This document shows, one piece after another, positions 8,745-18,064 of a stretch of DNA of 64,000 bases. Within the stretch, counting starts at the first letter, position 1, and each line of letters starts with the position of its first letter. Position numbers and translations under genes: made by a program. Source of the stretch: JABAQJ01 sp046327745 (GTDB lineage: Bacteria; Gemmatimonadota; Gemmatimonadetes; Gemmatimonadales; Gemmatimonadaceae); the NCBI GenBank assembly GCA_046327745.1, contig JAXLXV010000029.1, positions 25,864 to 89,863 on the forward strand. The letters are read 5' to 3'. Under the pieces are notes generated by a model. That model had not been told where the DNA came from and did no database searches. It saw nothing but the letters and a program-made list of their open reading frames with translations.

Positions 8745-10049
8745 TTAGCGCGTGGGCGCCCCTGGACGACCTCCCGCCCACTTGTAGACCACCCCGCCCC
8801 GCATCACGAAGACCACGCGTTTGACCGCCGTCGGGTCGACGCGCGGATCCCCATCGATGGCGATGAGGTCGGCTTGGTAGCCCGCGGCCAGTGTGCCGAT
8901 GGAATTCCCCAGGCCTAACGCTTCGGCTGCCAGCGACTGCGCCGATACCAGCGCGGCCATGGGCGACTGGCCGCAGTGCTCGATCCTCCCCAAGAACTCC
9001 TCGGCGTTGCGTCCGTGGGCGCCCGCCGTAGCGTCGGTCGAGAAGACCACCTTGGCCCCCGGTGTCTCCATGGCGTAGCGGCAGACCTCGAAGTCGAGTG
9101 GTAGGTCGCGCCCCATGGTCGCCATACCCGCCTCCGTGTAGTTGCCGACGCCCAGGTAGCGCGCCTTGTTCGCGAGGTAGTTCTGCACGACCAGCCCGAC
9201 TTGTGGGCTCAGATACGCCCCCGCCTTGGCGGCCGTGGCGATCTCGTCGCGCGTGGCGTACGTCATGTGTTCGATCTGGTTGCATCCGGCGAGCGCCGCC
9301 GCTGCCACTTGCGACCGGTAGGCGTGCACCATGGTGCGCATGCCTAACGTCTTGGCCTCCCCACAGAGAACGGCAAGCTGTGCCTGGGTGAGCGTGGGCT
9401 TCGCTCCCACACGCTGTGAGGTGGAGGCAAAGATCTTCACCAAGTCCGCCCCCTGCGCTTTGCGCTCGCGCACCATCGCGCGCAGCTGCTCGTCGCTCCC
9501 CGTGCTGTCTCCCCGTCCGAAGATCGGATCGTATGACGTCAGCACTCGTGGCCCTGGAAAGCCATGGTCCCGGATGATGTCGCGCAATGGACGCTCCGCG
9601 GGATCGCCAACGGTCTGCACCGTGGTGAAACCGCCCATCAGCGTTTCCCAGCTGGCGAGCGCGATACCTAACGCGGCCTCCGCCGGCGGCTCGCTATCCG
9701 TGGCTATACGCCCACGCTGATCGAAGTGCGAGGCCAGATGGACGTGTGTGTCGATCCATCCGGGCATCACGGTGTAGCCGCGCAAGTCGATCGTCGTGCC
9801 GCCAGCGCCCGAGGCATCACCATTCAGCGCGGCGATGCGCCCGTCGACCACGCGAAGTCTCGGCGCATTCACTACACCGCCACGACCATCGAAGGCGCGG
9901 TCGGTCAGTACGATGATTGGCCCCGACGGCGGTGAGGGAGGCGGGACCGGACCGACCTGCGACGCGGTGGAGTGCCAGGGAGCGAGGAGCGCGACGAGGC
10001 ACAGTCGTCGGAGCATGGAGAGTAAGGGTTGACGGCCGGGGGTTCGCAT
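8745..10049 (-). CDS. Secreted metal-dependent amidohydrolase
   Basis: Exported amidohydrolase of the imidazolonepropionase/prolidase-like branch. A Sec signal (LCLVALLAPWHSTASQ) is followed by a small beta-sandwich start, then the metal-binding DTHVHLASH, a later histidine in HAYRSQ, IEHMTY, and the aspartate in FSTDATAG. These are the usual His-x-His, His, His, Asp ligands of a TIM-barrel hydrolase. The frame runs upstream to 10106. The ATG at 10049 gives a long n-region, and the ATG at 10016 (MLRRLCLVALL) gives a standard signal peptide, so the start is uncertain by 11 codons. The natural substrate is unknown; dipeptides or cyclic amides are typical for the family. The 275 bases up to the next gene show no gene. 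Confidence 0.88.
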   Translation of the reverse strand: MRTPGRQPLLSMLRRLCLVALLAPWHSTASQVGPVPPPSPPSGPIIVLTDRAFDGRGGVVNAPRLRVVDGRIAALNGDASGAGGTTIDLRGYTVMPGWIDTHVHLASHFDQRGRIATDSEPPAEAALGIALASWETLMGGFTTVQTVGDPAERPLRDIIRDHGFPGPRVLTSYDPIFGRGDSTGSDEQLRAMVRERKAQGADLVKIFASTSQRVGAKPTLTQAQLAVLCGEAKTLGMRTMVHAYRSQVAAAALAGCNQIEHMTYATRDEIATAAKAGAYLSPQVGLVVQNYLANKARYLGVGNYTEAGMATMGRDLPLDFEVCRYAMETPGAKVVFSTDATAGAHGRNAEEFLGRIEHCGQSPMAALVSAQSLAAEALGLGNSIGTLAAGYQADLIAIDGDPRVDPTAVKRVVFVMRGGVVYKWAGGRPGAPTR

Positions 10050-10324
10050 GTGGGGCTTTGCTCGGCGGGTGGTAATGCGCAAAGGGTATTTGGGAGCGCG
10101 GTTCAAAGAGCGACCCCCAGCCTGCTCTTATGGTACGTCATGCAGTGAGCTGTGCAATATCGGCAGGCTTTCGCGATGGAAGGAAGAAGACCGTCACGCA
10201 CTAGGCGTTGCGGAGGGCCAGACCCATCCGGTACGATTTCCAAGGTTGTTGCTCCTCTCGAGTGGTCGGCGGCGTCCACCTTCAGGCACTGCTGTCCGCC
10301 ACGCCGGTGAACGGACACTCTGTC

Positions 10325-11893
10325 ATGCCCATGCCCTTTGTTTCTCACCCACAGGACGTCCCAAACGTGGCTTCCAACCGATGCCGGTCGCGCGCGACGG
10401 TTTTGCGGTGTCTGTTGGTGCTGTCGACCGCTGTTGTCGCGCTCGGTCCGAGACGCACAGACGCCCAGACCCCTCCCGTCCCACCCGTTCGAGGCCTACA
10501 GACGGCGGACTCCCTGGTCTCCGCCGAATTCGCCAAGGATTCGATCGGCAGCATCACGGTCGGCGTCATCGCCGGCTCGCAGCTGGTTTGGACCCGGAGC
10601 GTGGGTTTTGCCGACATGAAGACCCGGCGGCTGGCCAACCGCCAAACGGTCTATCGTATTGGATCGATCACCAAGCCGTTCACCGCGGTAATGCTGATGC
10701 AGCTGGTGGCCGCGGGAAAGGTGCAGCTGTCCGACCCCGTCGCCCGCTTTCTTCCGGAAGTCGACCAGATCGCCAACCGCCCGCCAGGAGCAACACCGTT
10801 CACCTTCCAGCAGCTCGCGACCATGACCGCCGGGCTGGCGCGTGAGCCCGAAGAGGAAGGGCCGTTCTGGACCGGCCCAGTGTCCACCTGGGAAAAGACG
10901 ACGCTCTCCGCCCTGCCGCATACCCGCTACATCTCGCGACCAGGTACGGAGTTCTCCTATTCGAACATCGGGTACGCCATCCTGGGCGCGGCACTGGGGC
11001 GCGTGGCCGGCCAACCCTTCGTCGAATGGGAACGAACGCACGTCCTTGCTCCACTCGGCATGACGCGCACCCGATTCGAGATCGATCCGTCCATCGCCTC
11101 GGATCTCGCCGTGGGGTACGAGGTGAACGACGACCGCTCATTGGACGACTCCACGGCGGCTCGGGAAGGACGCGAAGGGCGCGGCTACAAAGTGCCCAAT
11201 GGGGCGATCTTCACCACAGTGGACGATCTGGCACGATTCGTCTCGTTTGAGCTGAGCCGCGGGCCGGACGATGTGGTCCCGCGCGCCATGCTGGACGAAG
11301 CCTTTGGTGGATTGGTAGCGAGCGACGGCGACCTGGAATCGGGTTACGGGCTGGGGTTCATGGCCATGCAGCGTGATGGCTACGCCTACTTGGGACACAA
11401 CGGTGGCGTCGCAGGATATCGCGCCTCCATGTACTACGACCGCGGCATGAAGCTGGGCGTGGTGCTTTTTCGGAACGTTGGCGGCGGCGCGCAGAATCCC
11501 GATCGTCTGGCGGTAGAGATCCTCTCCAAGCTTGCGGCCAACAAGCGAGCCGATATCGAAGCAGACATCGATCAACGCTTCAAGGCACAGACGGCGTCGC
11601 CCGGAAGTGAGGCGGCGGTTCGTCGGCTCGTAGACGAACTGCGTGCCGGAAAACCGAACTATGACCTCATGAGCACCGGCGCGGCGCGAGAAACTCGTCG
11701 ACAGCTCGCACAACATCAGGCAACGATTCGCCAGCTCGGTAGCCTGCAGTCTCTCACGTCCAAGGGGGTGGCCAGGTCCGGAGCGAACATCTTCCAGGCA
11801 ACGTTCGAGAAAGGCGCCGCGGAGTGGCGCATCTGGATGAACCTGGACGGCACCGTGGACGTCTTTCGGTATCGGGCACTCCCACCCAAGTAG
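10325..11893 (+). CDS. Secreted serine hydrolase, class C beta-lactamase/esterase fold
   Basis: Penicillin-binding-protein-like serine hydrolase of about 522 residues with an N-terminal signal (VLRCLLVLSTAVVALG). The active-site motifs are in order: SITK (nucleophile Ser and Lys), YSN in FSYSNIGYAI, and HNGGVAG as the KTG-equivalent. The C-terminal about 150 residues form an extra domain without a named motif. Relatives include esterases, D-aminopeptidases and lactamases, so drug resistance should not be assumed. Several in-frame starts exist, and ATG at 10325 or 10331 is chosen to keep a reasonable signal peptide. It stands divergent from the amidohydrolase. Confidence 0.88.
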   Translation: MPMPFVSHPQDVPNVASNRCRSRATVLRCLLVLSTAVVALGPRRTDAQTPPVPPVRGLQTADSLVSAEFAKDSIGSITVGVIAGSQLVWTRSVGFADMKTRRLANRQTVYRIGSITKPFTAVMLMQLVAAGKVQLSDPVARFLPEVDQIANRPPGATPFTFQQLATMTAGLAREPEEEGPFWTGPVSTWEKTTLSALPHTRYISRPGTEFSYSNIGYAILGAALGRVAGQPFVEWERTHVLAPLGMTRTRFEIDPSIASDLAVGYEVNDDRSLDDSTAAREGREGRGYKVPNGAIFTTVDDLARFVSFELSRGPDDVVPRAMLDEAFGGLVASDGDLESGYGLGFMAMQRDGYAYLGHNGGVAGYRASMYYDRGMKLGVVLFRNVGGGAQNPDRLAVEILSKLAANKRADIEADIDQRFKAQTASPGSEAAVRRLVDELRAGKPNYDLMSTGAARETRRQLAQHQATIRQLGSLQSLTSKGVARSGANIFQATFEKGAAEWRIWMNLDGTVDVFRYRALPPK

Positions 11894-12054
11894 CGCACGA
11901 GCTCCGCTGAAGTCGGGCGGACGCGCCATCGGCGGGTCGTTCCGCCCTACGGCGGCACCACCCGGACAAGTCGACCGACGCGAACGCGTCATGCCGGATA
12001 GGCCCCTATCACCCCAATGTGGATAACGTCCATCCTCCATGGGGTCAGGTGGGT

Positions 12055-15000
12055 ATGTCGGCACTTCTTCGCCCGCTCGCGCGCCGGCCACGTCGGCGCC
12101 TTCAGGTCCTCATCCTGTGCGGGTTGGTCGCCTGCGGCGGCGGCGGAAGCGACGGATCGACGAACCCTCCCCCGCCAGACAATACTGTCGCCACGGTCAC
12201 CGTCTCACCTGGCACATCGGGGCTGACGGAAGGCGACTCTGTCGACCTGACAGCGACACCAAAGAACGCCGCTGGGAGTTCGATCGGCGGAAAGTCCGTG
12301 ACATGGTCGAGCAGCGCCACGGCCGTGGCAAGCGTGTCATCGAGTGGCCGAGTGACCGCCGTGCAGGTCGGAGCCGCGACCATCACGGCGACGGTGGACG
12401 GGAAGAGCGGCACAGCGCAGATCACCGTGTCCGCGGGCCCGATCATCACCCTGGACGCCGCCAAGGCAGCATCCACTTCAATCGGATCGTTAGGTGGTAG
12501 TGTGACGACATCCACCAACGATGGTTCGAAGTACGTGCTGACCGTCCCCGGCGGATCCATGACAACGGCGGCCACGATCCGCCTGACGCCGATGATCAAC
12601 CAGCGGCAGCTGCCAGCGGGTGGGTCGTTCGTCGCCGGCGTCAAGCTCGAACCCGCTGGCCTGGTGTTCCCTCGACCGGCGACGCTCATGGTCGTGCATC
12701 ACTTCACGCCGGACGCGGCCAAACGACTGGTCGGCTACTTGGCCGGCGACGACGGCACACTGGTGGAGCTGGCGACGGCGACCAGGCACGGCGACACCCT
12801 CTGGCTCCGCGTGCCGCACTTTTCCACGGCCGGCTGGGGTCAGTTCGTACCCCCGCAGGTCGCGGCGCTCCCAGCGACCTTTCCCCCCACTGGAGTGTCT
12901 GCCCAGTTCCGCTCCCAGATTTCGGCATTGGTCGGTTCCCCTGTATCTGCTTACGCGTCTGTGTTCGCCCAGTGGTTCACGCAGGGCGTGAATCCGCAGT
13001 TGACGGCCGTTCCAACGAATGGCGCCGTGCAGGATGCACAGGCCGCATTCGACTACGACGAATGGGAAGACGTGCTCCAGCTGGTGGAAAGCGTGGAGAA
13101 CTTCAACGGCGCGCTGCTGACGGCACTCACCACGGATCGCATGGTGGGACAGCAGGGGCTCAAGCTGGCACTTCAGAACGGCATCACCTTGTTCAACGGA
13201 ATTTGTGCCGCGGCCTCGGGCTTTACGACGGCCAACACCGTGCGCGTCTTCACGCTGCAGGACTTGGCGCACAAGTACTCGCTAGACACCCCAGCGAACG
13301 GACTCGACACGCCGAGTGTGTTGCGCAACCTGTGCCTGCACGTGGAAAACACGGTGGCGAACTACCCCGTGGCTCCCGTGCCGAACCAGCCCGCGCAACT
13401 GGACCTACGCTACGGCGTTCGCGTCGGCACCCAGGTGTCGTTAGGCAACACGCAGTTCCAGATCGGACTCACCCTGGCGGGATCCACGACGGATGGGTTC
13501 CAGCTGCTCCAAACGGACAACTTGGGCCAGATCTCCGGCGCGGTGACGCCGACGGGCCAGTCCACCCTCACGGCCGATGTTCAAGCCTGCATTCACCCCG
13601 GGGTCGGATATCGATTGGACGAGGTCTGCCTGCAGCACACGCCAGTGCAGCGAAGCTTTGGCCGAACGATCAATGCCGATGTCGTCGTCGGCTCCCAGGC
13701 TGGGCTGGCTCAGCTGGCCGGCGTATCGCGGATCAATGGCAACCTGATCGTCGGCGGCGGATCCGCCACGCCGTCGACAGACTTGAATGAACTGTCGCAG
13801 CTGACCACGGTCACCGGAACTGTGCTGATCACCAACCTGCCACAGCTCACCGCTCTCACGGGGCTCCGCAACCTCACGCAAGTGGGAGGCTCGGTGTCGA
13901 TTTCCAATCACCCGCAGCTGCGTGACATCAGCGCGTTGCACTTGACGAACGTGCCCAACACGCTGACGCTGGACCTCTTGCCGCAGTTGACGGACCTGTC
14001 GGCACTGGCGCGCATTGCACAGGTCGGCGGCCTCAACCTTTTCCGGATGCCGCAAATCACTTCGTTGGCGGCGCTCGGCGGCACCACTTACGGCAACCTC
14101 TCCATTCTCGGCATGAATGGACTGACTACGCTCAGCGACCTCCACACACCCGCGGCCGCATTCCCCGGTTCGCTCTCCATTACCAGCAACACGAAGCTGT
14201 TTGACTTCTCGTTGTTCAAGGGAGTGACCTCGATCGGTGGCGACTTAAGAATCTTCGGAAATCCTGTGCTCGCCGCATTCTCTGACTTGTCGGCACTGCA
14301 GCGCGTAGACGGGTCGCTCAACCTCGGCGGCAATGCCGTGACATCTATCGGCGGCCTCAGCCACCTAACGCAGGTCGGCAAGGACTTTGCCCTGAATGTG
14401 AACGAACTTGATGGACTGTCGTCCTTCCAGCTCCCGGCGCTCGCGAGCGTTGGTGGGAGCCTTCAGTTGAACCAAGCGCGAAGCACCGGGGCGGCCCCCG
14501 GCACTCTGACGGTGTCATTCCCTGCCCTCTCGACACTCGGCGGAAACATCACGGGGCAGACGTCGGCGAGTGCCGGCATTCCACCCCGAACGTATGACCT
14601 CACCCTCGGGTCACTACAAAACGTCGGTGGCATAGGCGCGTTCTTTTCCGTGGACCTTGCCGATGGCCTGCGCAACTTGGTGCTGGGCCCGGTGCACACC
14701 GCACAGGGTGGGACGTTCTCGATCGACAACAACGATCAGCTGCGCACGATCACTCTTGGCGCCACGATTGTCGGCGGGAACTTGGAGATCGACAACAACG
14801 ATGCGCTGCAGACCGTCGTCTTGGGCACGACCAACGTGACGGAGAGCATTGAGATCGACCACAACCTCGCGCTGACGTCTGTACAGTTTGGTGGCGGATT
14901 TGTGGGTCAGAACGTCGAGATCGATAACAACGTGGCCCTCACCACACTGGCGGGTACGCTGGCCATCGTGAGCCAGAACGTGGAGATCCATCATAACGCG

Positions 15001-15087
15001 CATCTGTCGACGCAGGCAGCGACGGCATGGGCGAATGGCATCGGCGTGGGAGGCCAAGTACAGATTCACGACAACGCGATCCCATAG
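12055..15087 (+). CDS. Large lipoprotein: Ig-like domain plus LRR/beta-solenoid repeats
   Basis: Exported lipoprotein of 1010 residues. The lipobox LVAC follows LQVLILCG, and a Gly/Ser/Pro linker comes next. Residues about 45-125 form a BIG2-type Ig-like domain (VTVSPGTSGLTEGDSVDLTA). A beta-rich stretch with PGGSMTTAATIRLTPM and a mostly helical middle (about residues 270-460) follow. From about residue 560 the chain changes to receptor-L-domain/leucine-rich-like units (LSQLTTVTGTVLITNLPQL, LRNLTQVGGSVSISNHPQL). The last part contains five units of exactly 22 residues carrying EIDNN or EIHHN. The ATG at 12055 is preferred over the upstream GTG at 12019 because it gives a clean signal peptide. 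The role is probably surface adhesion or recognition (inference). Confidence 0.82.
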   Translation: MSALLRPLARRPRRRLQVLILCGLVACGGGGSDGSTNPPPPDNTVATVTVSPGTSGLTEGDSVDLTATPKNAAGSSIGGKSVTWSSSATAVASVSSSGRVTAVQVGAATITATVDGKSGTAQITVSAGPIITLDAAKAASTSIGSLGGSVTTSTNDGSKYVLTVPGGSMTTAATIRLTPMINQRQLPAGGSFVAGVKLEPAGLVFPRPATLMVVHHFTPDAAKRLVGYLAGDDGTLVELATATRHGDTLWLRVPHFSTAGWGQFVPPQVAALPATFPPTGVSAQFRSQISALVGSPVSAYASVFAQWFTQGVNPQLTAVPTNGAVQDAQAAFDYDEWEDVLQLVESVENFNGALLTALTTDRMVGQQGLKLALQNGITLFNGICAAASGFTTANTVRVFTLQDLAHKYSLDTPANGLDTPSVLRNLCLHVENTVANYPVAPVPNQPAQLDLRYGVRVGTQVSLGNTQFQIGLTLAGSTTDGFQLLQTDNLGQISGAVTPTGQSTLTADVQACIHPGVGYRLDEVCLQHTPVQRSFGRTINADVVVGSQAGLAQLAGVSRINGNLIVGGGSATPSTDLNELSQLTTVTGTVLITNLPQLTALTGLRNLTQVGGSVSISNHPQLRDISALHLTNVPNTLTLDLLPQLTDLSALARIAQVGGLNLFRMPQITSLAALGGTTYGNLSILGMNGLTTLSDLHTPAAAFPGSLSITSNTKLFDFSLFKGVTSIGGDLRIFGNPVLAAFSDLSALQRVDGSLNLGGNAVTSIGGLSHLTQVGKDFALNVNELDGLSSFQLPALASVGGSLQLNQARSTGAAPGTLTVSFPALSTLGGNITGQTSASAGIPPRTYDLTLGSLQNVGGIGAFFSVDLADGLRNLVLGPVHTAQGGTFSIDNNDQLRTITLGATIVGGNLEIDNNDALQTVVLGTTNVTESIEIDHNLALTSVQFGGGFVGQNVEIDNNVALTTLAGTLAIVSQNVEIHHNAHLSTQAATAWANGIGVGGQVQIHDNAIP
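14721..15050 (+). repeat. Five 66-bp tandem units encoding a 22-residue EIDNN repeat
   Basis: Inside the solenoid lipoprotein gene, the element reading GATCGACAACAAC or a close variant recurs at 14721, 14787, 14853, 14919 and 14985. That is a period of exactly 66 bases. Each unit encodes a 22-residue turn with (S/E)IDNN, DHN or HHN. A sixth, shifted copy (QIHDN) follows 78 bases later at 15063. The bases between the conserved cores have diverged, so the repeat is maintained at protein level. Confidence 0.85.
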
Positions 15088-15186
15088 CGTCGCGTGGTCT
15101 CCCCCATCGACTAGTTCTCCGTGGCCAGGTCCTGGTGCATATTCGCGGGGGCGCTGCCCCGACGACTTACACCAGGATGGAAGACG

Positions 15187-16212
15187 ATGACGATGACGAG
15201 AGGGTGGCCGCAGGTCGTGTCCCAGTTGCTACTGACCGTGGCGATTGCCGCGACGCTTCAGGCACAGGGAACCCCCACAACCAACACGGACACCACACGC
15301 GCCATTAGCGTCACGCTCCTGGGCACGGGCCGGCCGGACCCCGCCATCGATCGCTTCGGGCCCAGCACACTCGTTGAGGCTGGCGGCGAGACACTGCTCT
15401 TTGACGTTGGGCGGGGGGCGACCCAACGACTCTGGCAACTCCGCATCCCCTTGTCGCGCGTGGGCGCCGTCTTTCTCACGCACCTACACTCCGATCACAC
15501 CGTCGGGCTCCCCGACCTGTGGCTGACGGGGTGGCTCCCGACTCCCTTTGGCCGACGCGCCACGCCGCTTGGCGTGTGGGGACCCGAAGGAACGAAGGGG
15601 ATGACCGAGGGCTTCCGGCAAGCATTCGCCTGGGATATCGACCGCCGCGGTCGTGGCGAGGGACTTCCCATGGCTGGCGTCACGCTCGAACCGCACGAGG
15701 TACAACCCGGTGTGGTGTTCGAACGGAACGGCGTGCGCGTGACGGCGTTCCTCGTCGACCACGGCGGGCTGCTGTCGCCAGCGTTTGGCTATCGCGTGGA
15801 CTATGCCGGCCATTCAGTGGTGCTGTCTGGCGACACACGACCCAGCGAGTCGCTGGTGAAGGCGGCCACCGGCGTGGATGTGCTGGTGCACGAAGTCGCC
15901 GCCGCCCCCAAGGCGCTGCTCGAGCAATCTGAGACTGCGAGGCGCATCGTCGGCTTCCACACGGTGCCCGAGGATGCCGGCCGCATCTTTGCCCAGGTGC
16001 GACCTCGCTTGGCGGTGTACTCGCACGTCGTGCTGCTGACGACGGATCCGGCCTACCCCCCGCCCGATGCCAGCGAACTGGCACCTCGCACCCGCGCGAC
16101 GTATACGGGCCCGCTAGAGGTTGGCGAGGATCTCATGACGATCGAGATCGGTCGGGACATTCGCGTGCTCCGAAACGCCGCAAAGGACGCTGGTACGAAG
16201 AAGCCGGGCTGA
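15187..16212 (+). CDS. Exported metallo-beta-lactamase-fold hydrolase, RNase Z/arylsulfatase-like
   Basis: MBL-fold protein of 341 residues with a signal peptide (VVSQLLLTVAIAATLQAQG). The metal motif THLHSDH is at about residue 100. Upstream is LLGTGRPDPAIDRFGPS, and LSGDTRPS supplies the bridging aspartate. The C-terminal FHTVPEDAGRIF supplies a late histidine. The order resembles the RNase Z/ElaC and arylsulfatase branch, but an exported RNase is unlikely, so phosphodiester or sulfate-ester hydrolysis in the periplasm is more plausible (inference). The frame runs up to 15121; the ATG at 15187 gives a normal signal peptide. It converges with the NTF2-like gene, 22 bases away. Confidence 0.86.
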   Translation: MTMTRGWPQVVSQLLLTVAIAATLQAQGTPTTNTDTTRAISVTLLGTGRPDPAIDRFGPSTLVEAGGETLLFDVGRGATQRLWQLRIPLSRVGAVFLTHLHSDHTVGLPDLWLTGWLPTPFGRRATPLGVWGPEGTKGMTEGFRQAFAWDIDRRGRGEGLPMAGVTLEPHEVQPGVVFERNGVRVTAFLVDHGGLLSPAFGYRVDYAGHSVVLSGDTRPSESLVKAATGVDVLVHEVAAAPKALLEQSETARRIVGFHTVPEDAGRIFAQVRPRLAVYSHVVLLTTDPAYPPPDASELAPRTRATYTGPLEVGEDLMTIEIGRDIRVLRNAAKDAGTKKPG

Positions 16213-16234
16213 GGGGTGCAGCTGCCGGCGCGCC

Positions 16235-16687
16235 TTATGGCGACACCGGCTTCATCTCCCACAGCACGTTCACGATCACCCAACGACCATTCCACTTGCC
16301 CAGTTGAAGGTAGTCGACCCAGTCAGATGCCACGACCTTCGCCACGGCGGCGTTCTGGTAGATGTCGAGCAAGGTGAAGTCCTTCTGCTGCCGCGCCGCC
16401 GGCGTCCGCGAACCGCCTCCATTCTTGGTGTAGCCAACGAGCGTCATGGCGCCCATCGATTGCAGCTGCGTGCGGCCGGACGCCTTGTCCGTCATGATGA
16501 TGCGCTTGGCCAGCTCGGGATGCAGAGCGCGCTCCATGCGCGCACCGTCTGCGGCATACCACCCTTCGATATAGTCCATGGCAGCGGCGCGTATCGCCGC
16601 CGAGTCGGCGGCCGCTTGCGCCAATGCCGGGCGCGGTACGCTCACCGCACCGACGATGAGTGCCACGATCAATGCCGAACGCCGCAT
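16235..16687 (-). CDS. Secreted NTF2-like (lumazine-binding-like) protein
   Basis: Small exported protein of 150 residues. The signal peptide is LIVALIVGAVSVPRPALA. The mature part has the NTF2-like cone pattern: helix AAIRAAAMDYIEGWYAADGARMERALHPELAKR, then strands ending in GKWNGRWVIVNVLWEMKP. This is the putative lumazine-binding/DUF4440 type. The start is fixed by an AGGAG in the minus-strand sequence just before 16691. It sits six bases ahead of the second of two adjacent ATGs (16687) and only three ahead of the first (16690). No catalytic residues can be named; the fold is used both for enzymes and for ligand-binding proteins. Confidence 0.82.
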   Translation of the reverse strand: MRRSALIVALIVGAVSVPRPALAQAAADSAAIRAAAMDYIEGWYAADGARMERALHPELAKRIIMTDKASGRTQLQSMGAMTLVGYTKNGGGSRTPAARQQKDFTLLDIYQNAAVAKVVASDWVDYLQLGKWNGRWVIVNVLWEMKPVSP

Positions 16688-16824
16688 CATGAGCTCCTGG
16701 GTTGTGTTGACCACGGCATGATGGCCGAAGTCGGGAGAGTGGCCAACCCAAGTCATCACACCCCACGGCGAACTCGTCCCTCCACCGCTGGCCGACATCA
16801 CCGTGGGCCGGTAGCGTTGAGTGC

Positions 16825-17922
16825 ATGACGGCGCCGTTGCCTTCCCCACTCACTCCACGCACGCACGTGCCATCGCGCCGCGCGTGGGCGTGGTGGATCT
16901 TTGGCACTTGGACGCTCTTCGCCTTCGCCTCCATCGCCCAGGTGGGGATCGCGCTGAACCAGCGTGGCGACCCGGTCCCGTGGGGCTTCCTGATCCCTGA
17001 GCGGCTGCTGGACTGGTACACGTGCGCCATCTTCACCCCCGCCTGTTTCTGGCTGGTGCGGCGCTTCCCGCTGAACGAGCGACCGCTCCGCCTGACGCTG
17101 CCCCTCTACGCCGCCGTCACCACACTCTGCGTGGTGCTCAAGTGCTTCCTCTTCGTCGGCATTGCTCGACTCACCGGCCGCATGGGGACCATCACACTGG
17201 CGAACGTATTTCTGTCGAGCTTCCTGTTCGACCTGATCGTCCTGTGGGGAGTCACGGCGGTCATCCATGGGTTGGAGCTGCAGGACCGACTTCGCCAGCG
17301 GGAACAGGTCGCGCTGCAGCTGCGGGCCCAGCTGTCGGAAGCCGAGCTGCAGGTGCTGAAGGGGCAGTTGCGACCGCACTTTCTGTTCAACACTCTGAAC
17401 GGCGTCGCGTCGCTGATCCACACTGCCCCAGCGACCGCAGACTTTGTAGTCGTGCAGCTGGCGGACCTGTTGCGTTCCTCGCTAGACCACGATGCGGCCA
17501 AGACTATCCCCTTGGCCGACGAGCTGGCCCTGCTCAACAAGTACCTGAACATCATGGAAGCACGCTTCGACGGCCGCCTCACGGTGCATCGCGACATCCA
17601 CCCCGACACACTCGCTGCACACGTGCCGCAGTTCCTGCTGCAGCCGCTGGTGGAGAATGCCTTCGAGCATGGACTGGGTCGTCGCGCTGGAGCCGGCCAG
17701 ATCACCATCCGCGCCACCGCTGCCAACGGATCGCTGGAGCTTGCGGTGAGCGACGATGGTGTCGGCCTTACGTCGACGGCGGACCTGAGCGAAGGGGTGG
17801 GACTGTACAACACACGTCGCCAACTCGAGCACCTGTACGGAGATCGTCAGTCACTCACGCTTACGTCACTTCCCAACGGCGGGGCCACGGTGACGGTTCG
17901 CTTGCCGCGCGAGACAGCATGA
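16825..17922 (+). CDS. LytS-type membrane sensor histidine kinase
   Basis: Sensor kinase of 365 residues. Four hydrophobic segments (about residues 22-45, 65-80, 90-112 and 120-150) make an N-terminal membrane domain with almost no extracellular loop. A coiled-coil (LQDRLRQREQVALQLRAQLSEAELQVLKGQL) leads into the His-kinase box PHFLFNTLN, whose histidine is the phosphate acceptor. The ATPase part carries the N-box LVENAFEHG and the G-box DDGVGL. The lack of a large sensor domain suggests that it detects a signal in or at the membrane. The LytTR response regulator encoded 142 bases downstream is the natural partner. Confidence 0.93.
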   Translation: MTAPLPSPLTPRTHVPSRRAWAWWIFGTWTLFAFASIAQVGIALNQRGDPVPWGFLIPERLLDWYTCAIFTPACFWLVRRFPLNERPLRLTLPLYAAVTTLCVVLKCFLFVGIARLTGRMGTITLANVFLSSFLFDLIVLWGVTAVIHGLELQDRLRQREQVALQLRAQLSEAELQVLKGQLRPHFLFNTLNGVASLIHTAPATADFVVVQLADLLRSSLDHDAAKTIPLADELALLNKYLNIMEARFDGRLTVHRDIHPDTLAAHVPQFLLQPLVENAFEHGLGRRAGAGQITIRATAANGSLELAVSDDGVGLTSTADLSEGVGLYNTRRQLEHLYGDRQSLTLTSLPNGGATVTVRLPRETA

Positions 17923-18064
17923 CGCGCCTAGGGTACGTCGCCGAGCAGCAAATCATCGACGCGTCTAGCGTGGTACCATCGATACGTGCGGTGGGAGATG
18001 ATATGAAGCTTGGCGTGATGTTCGCCGGCGAAGAGTCATCAACGCGCCTGCCGTGGGGGATGGC

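Noticed and set aside
10325..11893. Antibiotic-resistance beta-lactamase
   Set aside because: The SxxK and YSN motifs are shared by esterases and peptidases of the same fold, and the protein is longer than class C lactamases. No specific evidence for resistance.
15187..16212. tRNA-processing RNase Z
   Set aside because: The MBL motif order is similar, but a signal peptide is present, which is incompatible with tRNA processing in the cytoplasm.
16200..16253. Inverted repeat GAAGCCGG / CCGGCTTC between convergent genes
   Set aside because: Arms are only eight bases, and the loop is 38 bases with no T-tract, so I do not call it a terminator.
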